The notes beneath the pieces were generated by a model, which was not told where the DNA came from, ran no database searches, and was given only the letters and a program-made list of their open reading frames with translations. From an uncultured bacterium (GTDB lineage: Bacteria > Bacteroidota > Bacteroidia > Bacteroidales > Rikenellaceae), in the NCBI GenBank assembly GCA_905214725.1, contig CAJMNH010000001.1, positions 186,001 through 250,000 of the forward strand: 64,000 nt of DNA. The letters run 5' to 3'. The position numbers were made by a program, and so were the translations under genes. Below are positions 43,564 through 52,798 of this stretch, in pieces (position 1 is the first letter of the stretch; each line of letters starts with the position of its first letter).

Positions 43564-44951
43564 CGCGCCGATTCCGTTTCACGTCCGCCGCCGAGGGCAT
43601 GGTAGAGCGTGACTACGCTTTGCAGCTCGGTAAAGCGGTTGGCGACCTGCTGCAATTGAGCGGAGAGAAGCGACTGTCGTGCGGTCAGCACTTCGAGATA
43701 GGTCGTCGAGCCGTGCTGCATCAATAGTTCGGTGCTCTCCACGGCGCGTTTCAACGATGCGACCTGTCGGTCGTAGAGTCCGGCGACTTCGCGTGCCGTC
43801 TGGCAGGCGTTCAACGCATCGTTGACCTCCTGACCGGCGTTGAGAATCGTTTGCTCGTAGGCCAGCATCGCCTCCTCCTGCTGCGCCTTGGAGATCTTCA
43901 CGCGGGCGCGGTTGGCTCCGGCTTGAAAGATCGGCTGCAAGAGTTGTCCGGCGGCCGAAAGAAGCAGTTTGCCGGGGTTGGCGATCATCGATCCGGCGCT
44001 GTTCGTCCATCCGGCCGAGCCGCTGAGGGTGAGTTTGGGATAGAGCGACGAACGCGCTTCGGCCGTGGCGTAGTAAGCCGCCATGAGCGAGTATTCGACC
44101 CTGCGAACGTCGGGACGCCGCGACAGCAGTTGTACGGGAACGCCGATCAGCAGTTCGGCGGGCGTTTGCTGGTTGTCCAGCTTGCCGCGCTCCACCTTGT
44201 GCGGAGTTTGAGCCAGCAGCGAACACAGCGTGTTTTCGGTCTCGCTGATCGACTGTTTCAATTGCTTGACGGAGGTCTCGACGCTGTAATAGGCCGCTTC
44301 GTTCTGCGCTACGGCTGCTTCGGTAGCCATGCCCGCCTCTTTCATCGCACGGATGGTGGCGACCATCTCGCGCCATGCGGCGGCCGTTTCGTTGGCGATG
44401 GCATACTGCTCGTCGAGCATACAGAGCGTAAAGTAGAGGTTGGCCGTCGTGGCGATCAACTGCGTGCGGACTGCCTGCCGGTACTCGATGCTCTGGGCGT
44501 AGAGCGCCTTGGAACGGAGTTTACCGTTGCGCAGCCGCGAGAAGATGTCGATCTCCCAGCTGGCGGTGACAGGCACGTTGTAGGTCCATGTCCCCTTCGA
44601 ATTGTCGAAACTGCTTACGCCGCCTTGCGGGGCGAGCGTAAAGGAGGGCAGCAGCGAGAGCCGCGAGGAACGGAGCGTCGCTTCGGCCTCTTCGACCTGC
44701 AACTGCGCCGTGCGCAGATCGGTGTTGCGTACCAGTACCGTGTCGATGAGCCGTTGCAGCTTCTCATCGGGGAAGAGCGTCCGCCAGTCGAGGTCGGCCA
44801 GCGAAGCCGTGTCGGCCTCGTTCACGGGCTCGCGGTAGATGCCGTCGGTCGTGATTTCCGGGCGCGAATAGGGTTTGTAGATGCCGCAGCCCGTCGCCAG
44901 CAGGGCGACGGCTGCGAGAAGACTATTTCGTAGTATCATCGGTTTCAACAT
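43560..44951 (-). CDS. Outer-membrane efflux lipoprotein (NodT/OprM family)
   Basis: About 463 residues. It starts with a lipoprotein signal ending in LLATGC, followed by the two OEP repeats with long helices (VLVRNTDLRTAQLQVEEAEA, SLYPKLTLSGSAGWTN). The start could be the ATG at 44960, 44951 or 44939; all overlap the end of the RND gene by 17-38 nt, showing translational coupling. It forms the TolC-like duct of the tripartite pump. Confidence 0.92.
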   Translation of the reverse strand: MLKPMILRNSLLAAVALLATGCGIYKPYSRPEITTDGIYREPVNEADTASLADLDWRTLFPDEKLQRLIDTVLVRNTDLRTAQLQVEEAEATLRSSRLSLLPSFTLAPQGGVSSFDNSKGTWTYNVPVTASWEIDIFSRLRNGKLRSKALYAQSIEYRQAVRTQLIATTANLYFTLCMLDEQYAIANETAAAWREMVATIRAMKEAGMATEAAVAQNEAAYYSVETSVKQLKQSISETENTLCSLLAQTPHKVERGKLDNQQTPAELLIGVPVQLLSRRPDVRRVEYSLMAAYYATAEARSSLYPKLTLSGSAGWTNSAGSMIANPGKLLLSAAGQLLQPIFQAGANRARVKISKAQQEEAMLAYEQTILNAGQEVNDALNACQTAREVAGLYDRQVASLKRAVESTELLMQHGSTTYLEVLTARQSLLSAQLQQVANRFTELQSVVTLYHALGGGRETESAR

Positions 44952-47900
44952 TATCGTCAATAGGTTCTTTTTGATTCTCTTCGATCTCGGCCTGAATCTG
45001 CCAGTCGGGTGAGGTGAACTCCACCGGCTTGATCTTCTCCTGAAGGGTCTGGAAGACGATGAACAGCGTCGGCACGAGGAACAGCAGCGCCAATGTACCG
45101 ACGATCATGCCGCCGACCACGCCCGAACCGAGCGTCGAGTTGCCGTTGGCGCCTACGCCGTGCGAGAGTACCAGCGGGATCATGCCGAACACACACGTGA
45201 GGACGGTCATCAGGATCGGGCGCAAACGGGCTTTGGCGGCCGATACGGCGGCCTGCGAGAGACTCATGCCTCCGGCCCGGCGGTCGGCGGCGTACTCGGT
45301 GATCAGAATGGCCGTTTTCGACAGCAGACCGATCAGCATGATGATACCCGTCTGGAGATAGATGTTGTTCTCCAGTCCCATGATCTTGGCCAAAAGGAAT
45401 GAACCCATCAATCCGCACGGCACGGCGAGAATAACGGCGAACGGAACGAGGAAACTCTCGTAGAGGGCGCTCAGAATAAGGTAGATCAGCAGGATGCAGA
45501 TACCGAAGATGATCGCCGTGTTGCTGCCGGTCTGCGCCTCCTCGCGCGTGATGCCGTCGAACTCGAATCCGTAGCCTTTCGGCAGCGCTTCGGCCGCCAC
45601 TTCCCGAATGGCCTGAATGGCGTCGCCCGACGAATAACCGTTGGCGGCCGTTCCGTTCACGGCGATCGAGTTGTAGAGGTTGAAGCGGTTCAGCACTTCG
45701 GAACTGTAAACCCTCGTCAGATTTACGAACTGGCTCAAAGGAGCCATCTCTCCGCTCTCCGTGCGCACGAAGACATTGTTGAGCGATTCCGCGTCGAGAC
45801 GGTACTTCGGATCGGCCTGAAGCGTTACGTAGTACATCTTCGAGAACCGGTTGATGTTCGAAACGTACTGACCTCCGTAGTAACCCGCGAGCGTCGAGAG
45901 GATCGTGCCCGGCGATACGCCTGCGCGTTTGGCTTTGGCCGCGTCGATGTCGACCATGTATTGCGGGAAATTGATGTTAAAGGTCGAATAGGCACGTTCG
46001 ATCTCCGGCCGCTGGTTCAGCGCGGCGATGAATTTCAGGTAGATATTGTAGAAGTCGGTCAACTCGCCGCCGGCCTTGTCCTGCAGGTGCATCGAGAAAC
46101 CGGTAGAGGTTCCGTAACCCGAAATCATCGGCGGCGCTACGGCGAAGATTTGTGCGTCCTTTATGTCGGCCGTGCGGCCGTAGACTTGTCCGATGACGGC
46201 CTGAACGGCATCTTCTTTATCGGGGCGCTCCTCCCAATCTTTGAGTTTGATGATACACATACCGTAGGAAGAACCCTGACCGGCGATCATGCCGTAACCG
46301 GCTACCTGCATGAAGTCGCGGATCTGCGGAATGCCCTGTATGCGCTCCGAAACCCGTTCCATGACTTTGTGGGTCTCCGCGAGCGAAGAACCCGGAGCGG
46401 TGGTGACGTTGACCATGATCGTACCCTGATCCTCATCGGGCACCAGACCCGTCTTGGTGGTGTTCATCAGCAGAACGAGCGCCGCGAGGGCGAGTCCGAG
46501 CGTCGACCACATCAGCCATTTGTGTTTGATGAAGAGCAGTACGCCGTGCTTGTATTTGTTGACCAAGGCGCTGAAAGAAGTGTTGAACGCCTTGCGGAAG
46601 CGGGCCGCGAAGTTGTCGCGCATCTGTCCGTTCTCATCCATATAAGGCTTCAACAGCAAAGCGCAAAGTGCCGGAGACAGCGTAAGGGCGTTGACTGCTG
46701 AGAGGCCGACGGCTACGGCCATCGTAATGCCGAACTGGGTGTAGAAGATACCCGACGTTCCGCCCATCATGGAGACAGGGATGAAGACGGCCATGAAGAC
46801 CAACGTCGAGGTGACGATGGCCGATGTGATGCCCGACATGGCGTCGATGGTGGCGTGGTAGGAGGATTTGTATCCCACGTCGAAACGCGCCTGCACCGCT
46901 TCGACGACGATGATGGCGTCGTCGACGACCGTACCGATCGCAAGAACCAGCGCGAAGAGCGTCAGCAGGTTGATCGAGAATCCGGCCACCGCGAGGAAGG
47001 CGAAGGTTCCGACCAGCGCCACGAGAATGGACACCGTCGGGACGAGCGTCGAGCGGATGTCTTGCAGGAAGACGTAGACCACCAGCACTACGAGAAGGAT
47101 GGCTTCGATCAGCGTTTTGAGTACCTCGTTCATCGAGGCGTAGAGGAAATCGTTCACGCTTTGCAGGTGGGCGATTTCGACGCCTTTCGGCAGTTCGGCG
47201 CGAACCTCTTCGAGCAGCGCCTCGACGTCTTTGACGACTTGCGTGGCGTTCGATCCCGCTGTCTGGAAAATCATCGTGCTGACGCCGGGATGGCCGTTGG
47301 TGTAACCTTTGTAGGCATAGGATTCACTGCCCAGTTCGATGTCGGCCACGTCCTTCAGCCGCAGAACTTCTCCGTCGGACAGGGCGCGGACGACGATCTG
47401 CCCGAACTCTTCGGGCGTCTGATAGCGTCCGCGGTATTTCAACGTATACTGGAATGTATTTTCCGAGTTCTCGCCCAACGTACCGGTCGCCGATTCGATG
47501 TTCTGTTCTGCCAGTGCCGCCGTTACGTCCGAGGGAATGAGTTTGTATTGCGCCATTACGTCGGGCTTCAGCCAGACGCGCATCGAGTAAGCGGCGCCGA
47601 GCGTGAAGACCTCGCCGACGCCTTGTATACGCTGGATACGCGGCTCGATGTTGATCTTCGAATAGTTGGAGAGGAACGTTTCGTCGTAGGAGTCGTCGGG
47701 ACTGTAAAGCGAAAAGATCTTCACCATCGAGGTTTGGCGCTTCATGGTCATCACGCCGATTTGCGTGACCTCCGAAGGCAACTGGCCGGTGGCTCTTGCC
47801 ACCTTGTTCTGTACGTTCACGGCAGCCATGTCGGGGTCGGTTCCCTGACGGAAGTAAACCGTGACCGATGCGCTGCCGACGGCGGCGCTGGAAGTGACGT

Positions 47901-48132
47901 AGGTCATGTTCTCCACGCCGTTGATAGCCTCTTCGAGCGGTACGATAACCGACTTCTGAATGGTTTCTGCGCTGGCGCCCGGATAGGAGGCGCGTACCAT
48001 GACCGTTGGGGGCGCGATGTCGGGATACTGCTCGATGGGCAGCGTAGCAAGTCCGATCACACCTCCGATTACAATTATAATGGATATGACCGACGCCAGT
48101 ACGGGTCGTTCGATAAAATGCTTGAGTGTCAT
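44923..48132 (-). CDS. RND multidrug efflux transporter (HAE-1 type)
   Basis: A 1069-residue AcrB/MexB homologue. It has the family start (LKHFIERPVLASVISIII), two large periplasmic loops, twelve expected membrane segments and signature GTVVDDAIIVVEAVQ with the Asp pair used for proton relay. The C-terminus extends as a charged tail. It lies 3 nt after the MFP gene. The substrate range is unknown. Confidence 0.96.
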   Translation of the reverse strand: MTLKHFIERPVLASVISIIIVIGGVIGLATLPIEQYPDIAPPTVMVRASYPGASAETIQKSVIVPLEEAINGVENMTYVTSSAAVGSASVTVYFRQGTDPDMAAVNVQNKVARATGQLPSEVTQIGVMTMKRQTSMVKIFSLYSPDDSYDETFLSNYSKINIEPRIQRIQGVGEVFTLGAAYSMRVWLKPDVMAQYKLIPSDVTAALAEQNIESATGTLGENSENTFQYTLKYRGRYQTPEEFGQIVVRALSDGEVLRLKDVADIELGSESYAYKGYTNGHPGVSTMIFQTAGSNATQVVKDVEALLEEVRAELPKGVEIAHLQSVNDFLYASMNEVLKTLIEAILLVVLVVYVFLQDIRSTLVPTVSILVALVGTFAFLAVAGFSINLLTLFALVLAIGTVVDDAIIVVEAVQARFDVGYKSSYHATIDAMSGITSAIVTSTLVFMAVFIPVSMMGGTSGIFYTQFGITMAVAVGLSAVNALTLSPALCALLLKPYMDENGQMRDNFAARFRKAFNTSFSALVNKYKHGVLLFIKHKWLMWSTLGLALAALVLLMNTTKTGLVPDEDQGTIMVNVTTAPGSSLAETHKVMERVSERIQGIPQIRDFMQVAGYGMIAGQGSSYGMCIIKLKDWEERPDKEDAVQAVIGQVYGRTADIKDAQIFAVAPPMISGYGTSTGFSMHLQDKAGGELTDFYNIYLKFIAALNQRPEIERAYSTFNINFPQYMVDIDAAKAKRAGVSPGTILSTLAGYYGGQYVSNINRFSKMYYVTLQADPKYRLDAESLNNVFVRTESGEMAPLSQFVNLTRVYSSEVLNRFNLYNSIAVNGTAANGYSSGDAIQAIREVAAEALPKGYGFEFDGITREEAQTGSNTAIIFGICILLIYLILSALYESFLVPFAVILAVPCGLMGSFLLAKIMGLENNIYLQTGIIMLIGLLSKTAILITEYAADRRAGGMSLSQAAVSAAKARLRPILMTVLTCVFGMIPLVLSHGVGANGNSTLGSGVVGGMIVGTLALLFLVPTLFIVFQTLQEKIKPVEFTSPDWQIQAEIEENQKEPIDDNVETDDTTK

Positions 48133-48135
48133 AGG

Positions 48136-49299
48136 TTATTCCTCTTTTGCAGTTTCGGGTTGAGCCGTTGCGTTATCGGCTGCGGGAGTCGCGGCCTGCC
48201 GGGCTTTCGGCTGGATGGGCGTACCCTCGCGCATGAGGCCCACGCCTTCGGCGACGATCACGTCGCCCGGAACCAACCCTGAGTTGACGATGTATTCCCT
48301 GCCGTTCGAGATCTTGTCGACCGAGACCTGAGCCGACGTAGCCTTGCCGTCGACAACCTTATATACATAGATTTTATCCTGCAATTCGAACGTCGCGGCC
48401 TGCGGAATGGCGATGCATCCCTTGCGGATGTGCGGCAAAACGATGTTGCCCGCGCCGCCGCTGTGGAGCAGTCCGTTCTTGTTGGGGAACGCCGCGCGGA
48501 GCTGCACGGAGCCCGTCGACGTGTCGATAATGCCGCTGATGGCCTCGATACGGCCCGTTGCGTCGTAAGTAGAGCCGTCGTTGAGCCGCAACTGTACGTC
48601 GGCCATGTTTTTCAGCGTATTGTCGATCGAACCGTACTCGCGCACCAGACTCAGGAGTTGATTCTCGGTCATCGAGAAATAGACGTACATCTCCGAATTG
48701 TCCGATACGGTGGTGAGCGGCTGCGGCGTCGAAGGGCCGACCAGTGCGCCAACCTTGTAGGGGAGTGTTCCGACTACGCCGTCCGAGGGACTGCTGACGA
48801 CCGTATAGGAGAGATTATTGGCGGCGTTTACGCGCTGCGCTTCGGCCTGAGCGAACTGCGCTTGGGCCGTCAGCAGGTTGTTCTCGGCTGTCGAAAGATC
48901 GAACTGCGAAACCACGTTGCGGGCGAAAAGTTCCTTCTTGCTGTCGTAAGTCAGCTGTGCCGTTGCAACGCCGGCTTTGGCGGCGGCTACATTGGCCTCG
49001 GCGGTTTGCAGAGCGGCCTTGTAGGGAATTTGGTCGATGACGAAGAGCGTCTGTCCGGTGCGGACCCGCTGGCCTTCGTTCACGCACACTTGTGAGATTT
49101 TGCCGGATATCTGCGCATAAATCGCAATATCCTGACGGCCCCGAATCGTCGCCGAATAGTCCTCCGTAAGAGTACGGTCGGTTGGAGCCAACGTGATGAC
49201 GTTGTATTCCGAATTGGGAGATTGCGTCGGCGTTTGGTGACAGCCGAGCATGAAAAAGCAGCAGGCGAAAGCCGCTGCACGAATCGAATGTTTCTTCAT
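48136..49299 (-). CDS. RND efflux periplasmic adaptor (MFP) lipoprotein
   Basis: A 387-residue adaptor. The lipoprotein signal ends in FFMLGC; then come the lipoyl half-motif (AQISGKISQVCVNEGQRV), the coiled-coil hairpin (TAEANVAAAKAGVATAQLTY) and the beta-barrel/membrane-proximal domains (IPQAATFELQDKIYVYKV). It is the first gene of the operon, with its promoter at 49326-49333, divergent from the AraC gene. Confidence 0.95.
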   Translation of the reverse strand: MKKHSIRAAAFACCFFMLGCHQTPTQSPNSEYNVITLAPTDRTLTEDYSATIRGRQDIAIYAQISGKISQVCVNEGQRVRTGQTLFVIDQIPYKAALQTAEANVAAAKAGVATAQLTYDSKKELFARNVVSQFDLSTAENNLLTAQAQFAQAEAQRVNAANNLSYTVVSSPSDGVVGTLPYKVGALVGPSTPQPLTTVSDNSEMYVYFSMTENQLLSLVREYGSIDNTLKNMADVQLRLNDGSTYDATGRIEAISGIIDTSTGSVQLRAAFPNKNGLLHSGGAGNIVLPHIRKGCIAIPQAATFELQDKIYVYKVVDGKATSAQVSVDKISNGREYIVNSGLVPGDVIVAEGVGLMREGTPIQPKARQAATPAADNATAQPETAKEE

Positions 49300-49325
49300 G
49301 TTTCGTATTTCCTTTTAATCGACTG

Positions 49326-49356
49326 CAAAGATACGGCAAAAGAGCCGAATATTCGG
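49326..49356 (-). promoter_or_regulatory. Efflux operon promoter with 12-bp palindrome
   Basis: TATCTTTG on the minus strand (49333-49326) is the -7 box, 27 nt before the MFP ATG. The perfect palindrome CCGAATATTCGG (49345-49356) lies just upstream in the promoter spacer, a likely operator for the operon's TetR protein. Confidence 0.6.
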
Positions 49357-49431
49357 TTTCAAAAAATGAGTAAAATTTTTCAAAACGTGAACACATACGG
49401 GTCTTTGCCGAATTTTGTCTATCTTTATAGC

Positions 49432-50286
49432 ATGGTTTATTTCAAAAACGGGAATATGATCGAGTTGTTGTTGTCCGACGAACAATCTTTTTCGGCCGAG
49501 GATACGAATCTGTCCGCCTTTCTGAAACGCCCCGTTCGGGTGAACGGCGGCGCCGTGTTCTTCTGTACGGCGGGTCATGCCGTCGTATCGATTGATCTTC
49601 AGGAATATGTGATCGGAAGGGATATGGAGGTGCTTCTGCTCACCGATACGGTCTTTATGCTTGTCGAAGCAAGCGGCGATTTCCGCGTGATCTTTTTCGC
49701 CTCGAGCCTCCAAATGTTCGATGGGGCGATGCAGCGACTCAATACCGAATGCTTTCACTATCTGGAGAATCATCCGGCGATCCGACATTACGGTGCGACC
49801 GTCGATACCGTGAAAAAACTTTATGCCGTGATTCTGGCGGCCGGCAGAGAGACGGAGAACATCTACCGTTCGCAGATCATGTATCTTCTGATACGTCATA
49901 TTCTGCTGAATCTCTGCGATAAGGTGCGTCGGAACTACATCCGTTCTCAGGAAGAGGGCGGTCGTCGCAAGCGGGAACTCTACGACCGTTTCGTAAAGTT
50001 GATCGCAGCGCATTTTACCGAGCGGCGCGACGTGGCGTTTTACGCGCAGGAGCTCTGTATTTCGATGAGTTATCTGGCTTCCGTCACACGGACCGTGATG
50101 GGCGAGACTCCCAAGGAGACGATCGACAAGTGGATCGTTCAGGAGATCAAGCTGATGCTGGTCTTTTCCGATCTCTCGTTGCAGCAGATCTCCGACCGGA
50201 TGAGTTTTCCCGATCAATCCTATCTGTCGCGTTATTTCAAACATCATACGGGAAGTTCGCCGATCGCTTATCGCAATGCGAAATAG
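49432..50286 (+). CDS. AraC-family regulator
   Basis: A 284-residue regulator. Residues 1-175 form a cupin-like ligand/dimer domain (VNGGAVFFCTAGHAVVSIDL); residues 185-284 are the double helix-turn-helix domain (VAFYAQELCISMSYLASVTR, SLQQISDRMSFPDQSYLSRY, ending HTGSSPIAYR). A TATCTTTA box ends 4 nt before the ATG, so the message may be leaderless. It lies between the efflux operon (divergent) and the cupin-CMD operon (same strand, 129 nt), and may control either; the downstream operon is the more usual target. Confidence 0.9.
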   Translation: MVYFKNGNMIELLLSDEQSFSAEDTNLSAFLKRPVRVNGGAVFFCTAGHAVVSIDLQEYVIGRDMEVLLLTDTVFMLVEASGDFRVIFFASSLQMFDGAMQRLNTECFHYLENHPAIRHYGATVDTVKKLYAVILAAGRETENIYRSQIMYLLIRHILLNLCDKVRRNYIRSQEEGGRRKRELYDRFVKLIAAHFTERRDVAFYAQELCISMSYLASVTRTVMGETPKETIDKWIVQEIKLMLVFSDLSLQQISDRMSFPDQSYLSRYFKHHTGSSPIAYRNAK

Positions 50287-50415
50287 GAATGGGGTCGTGC
50301 GGCAGGGGCGGCAGGTCGGCCGATCGGTAAAAATGGTAACGAAAACCGTAATCCGTATGCGGATGTCTCGGGCGGATTGGCTTAATTTTGTACCGAAAAC
50401 CAAAACCGTAACACG

Positions 50416-51660
50416 ATGACGCGAAAATTAATTTCAGTTACAGTCATGGCCGCTCTATTTATTACAGGTACAATTCATGCAGAGAGAAATCCAATGAAGA
50501 AAGACGATCAGACCTTCCGTCAGATCTTCCCGCAGGGCGAGAAGCTGCCGGAGATGTTTTCTCGGTATTTTATCGGGCAGGCGTATCTTGCGCCGCTGAC
50601 GCAAAATAAGGCGTTGAACTGTCCGGTGTCCAACGTGACGTTCAGCCCCGGGTGCCGCAACAACTGGCATAGCCATACGGGCGGTCAATTGCTGATCGCA
50701 ACCGCAGGCAGGGGGTATTATCAGGAACAGGGCGAACCGGCGCGGCTGTTGCTGCCCGGCGACGTGGCGGAGATTGCGCCCGATGTGGTTCACTGGCACG
50801 GAGCGGCTCCCGACAGTTGGTTCTCGCATCTGGCTGTCGAAACCAATCCGCAGACCAATCGGAATACGTGGCTCGATCCGGTGGACGACGCGCAATACAC
50901 GGCGGCGACCTCTGCCGTCGGGATTGCGTCTCACCGTGGCGAAGCTTCGGTTCGGGCGCTGTTTCCGGCATTGATGCGAACCGATCCCGAATTGGCGGAG
51001 ATCGTCGGCAACTTCGTTTTCGACGAGGTATCGCAGTACGGAGAGCTCGACGAACGGGTGTGCATGATGGCGATTCTCGTCTCGACGATTGCGTTGCAGG
51101 CGCAGGCGACCTACCGCACGATGCTCGGAGGGGCGCTCGACAACGGGGTGACGCCTGTCGAAGCGAAAGAGATCCTCTATCAGGCCGTGCCGTACGTCGG
51201 TATTGCCAAGGCGTACGACTTTATCGATATTACCGACGAGGTACTGCAGCAGCGGGGTGTAAAACTGCCGTTGGCGGGACAGTCGACCACTTCGCCCGAC
51301 GACCGTTTCGAAAAGGGGCTTTCCGTACAGAAATCCATTTTCGGAGAGCAGATCGACCGCATGTACGAAGCGTCGCCGAAAAATCAGCTGCATATTCAGA
51401 AGTATCTTTCCGACAATTGTTTCGGCGATTATTATACGCGTAACGGACTGGATGTCAAAATCCGCGAACTGCTTACCTTTTCGATGCTCGTATCGTTGGG
51501 CGGCTGCGAACCGCAGGTGAAGGGGCATATTCGGGGGAATGTCAATGTCGGCAACGATAAGAATACGCTGTTGGCTGTCGTGACGCAACTGCTCCCTTAT
51601 ATCGGCTATCCGCGCACGCTCAACGCGATCGCTTGCCTGAACGAAACGATTCCCGAATAA
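50416..51660 (+). CDS. Exported cupin / double carboxymuconolactone decarboxylase-like protein
   Basis: A 414-residue protein with a signal peptide (ALFITGTIHA cleavage region). Residues 30-150 are a cupin (NWHSHTGGQLLIATAG, then VVHWHGAAPDSW), with His pairs fit to bind a metal. Two CMD/AhpD-like domains follow (about 170-275 and 305-414); the second has GGCEPQVKGHIRGN. CMD-cupin fusions in other bacteria are linked to quinone or aldehyde detoxification, but the reaction here is unknown. It begins the operon cupin-CMD / MBL / flavoprotein; the MBL start is 1 nt after its stop. Confidence 0.85.
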   Translation: MTRKLISVTVMAALFITGTIHAERNPMKKDDQTFRQIFPQGEKLPEMFSRYFIGQAYLAPLTQNKALNCPVSNVTFSPGCRNNWHSHTGGQLLIATAGRGYYQEQGEPARLLLPGDVAEIAPDVVHWHGAAPDSWFSHLAVETNPQTNRNTWLDPVDDAQYTAATSAVGIASHRGEASVRALFPALMRTDPELAEIVGNFVFDEVSQYGELDERVCMMAILVSTIALQAQATYRTMLGGALDNGVTPVEAKEILYQAVPYVGIAKAYDFIDITDEVLQQRGVKLPLAGQSTTSPDDRFEKGLSVQKSIFGEQIDRMYEASPKNQLHIQKYLSDNCFGDYYTRNGLDVKIRELLTFSMLVSLGGCEPQVKGHIRGNVNVGNDKNTLLAVVTQLLPYIGYPRTLNAIACLNETIPE

Positions 51661-51661
51661 A

Positions 51662-52780
51662 ATGAAAAAGTTAATCCGCCGTATGATAGCAATACTCTTA
51701 TCGATTGTCGCCCTGATCGCTGTGGCAGGGGTTGTGTTCGTCAATCAGCGTAGTTTCGGCCGACTGCCGCGCGGCGAGCGGCTGGAACGCATCCGCCGTT
51801 CGCCAAACTACCGTGACGGAGCGTTCCGAAACCTGCGCCCTACGCCGCAGATGACCTCCGACAAGGGGTTTGCGGGCAGCATGTGGGCGTTCCTTTTCGG
51901 AGAGAAGAAGCGTCGCTATCCGGCCTCGACGCTCCCCGTATTGAAGACCGATTTACACGCTTTGAACCGGAGCGAGGATGCGTTGGTCTGGTTCGGCCAT
52001 TCGTCCTATCTTCTGCAACTGGACGGGAAACGCTTTCTGATCGATCCGGTTTTTACCGACGAGTGGCCCATGTCGCTCTTTTTTCATCCGTTCAAGGGAC
52101 CGGATGTCTTTATACCGGAGGATATGCCCGATGTCGACTGTCTGATTGTCACGCACGACCATTGGGATCATCTGGATTATCGTACCGTGATGCAGCTCAA
52201 GGAACGCGTCGGAAGGGTAGTTTGTCCGTTGGGCGTCGGGGAGCATTTCGAATACTGGGGATTCGAACCGGATCGGATCGTCGAGATGGATTGGGGCGAG
52301 AGCTGGGAACCGGCTTTGGGTTTTACGCTTTACTGTCTGCCTGCACGGCATTTTTCGGGTCGCGGATTGCAGCGGAACCGTTCGCTGTGGGCGTCGTTTT
52401 TGGTGGAAAGCCCTTCACGGCGGGTCTATCTGGCGGGTGACGGCGGTTACGATACGCATTTCGCAGAGATCGGACATCGGTTTGCGCCGATTGACCTTGC
52501 GGTGGTGGAAAACGGGCAGTATAACGCCGATTGGCGCTACATCCATCTGATGCCAGAGAAACTGGCCGAGGCAATTCACGATTTGCAGCCTCGACGCGTG
52601 CTGACGGTACATAATTCAAAATACACGCTGAGCCGCCATCCGTGGGACGAACCCTTGAAGAACGCTGCGGAAGCGGCGGCGCACGACGGTTTCGTCTTGT
52701 TGCAGCCGATGATCGGAGAGGTGGTTTCGTTGAACGATACCACTCGAAGTTTCGAGGCGTGGTGGCGATCTGTCGAGTAA
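51662..52780 (+). CDS. Membrane-anchored MBL-fold hydrolase (UlaG/NAPE-PLD-like)
   Basis: A 372-residue metallo-beta-lactamase-fold protein with an N-terminal membrane segment (about 8-28). Zinc motif THDHWDHLD is present, along with LPARHFSGRG and YLAGDGGYDTHF, which mark the NAPE-PLD/UlaG branch. In that branch substrates are phosphodiesters or lactones; none can be chosen here. It is 1 nt after the cupin-CMD gene and 18 nt before the flavoprotein gene. Confidence 0.9.
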   Translation: MKKLIRRMIAILLSIVALIAVAGVVFVNQRSFGRLPRGERLERIRRSPNYRDGAFRNLRPTPQMTSDKGFAGSMWAFLFGEKKRRYPASTLPVLKTDLHALNRSEDALVWFGHSSYLLQLDGKRFLIDPVFTDEWPMSLFFHPFKGPDVFIPEDMPDVDCLIVTHDHWDHLDYRTVMQLKERVGRVVCPLGVGEHFEYWGFEPDRIVEMDWGESWEPALGFTLYCLPARHFSGRGLQRNRSLWASFLVESPSRRVYLAGDGGYDTHFAEIGHRFAPIDLAVVENGQYNADWRYIHLMPEKLAEAIHDLQPRRVLTVHNSKYTLSRHPWDEPLKNAAEAAAHDGFVLLQPMIGEVVSLNDTTRSFEAWWRSVE

Positions 52781-52798
52781 TGCAGCAACCTGAAAAAT

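Noticed and set aside
46855..48282. 475-codon plus-strand frame opposite the RND transporter
   Set aside because: Composition typical of an antisense shadow; the RND frame is fully conserved.
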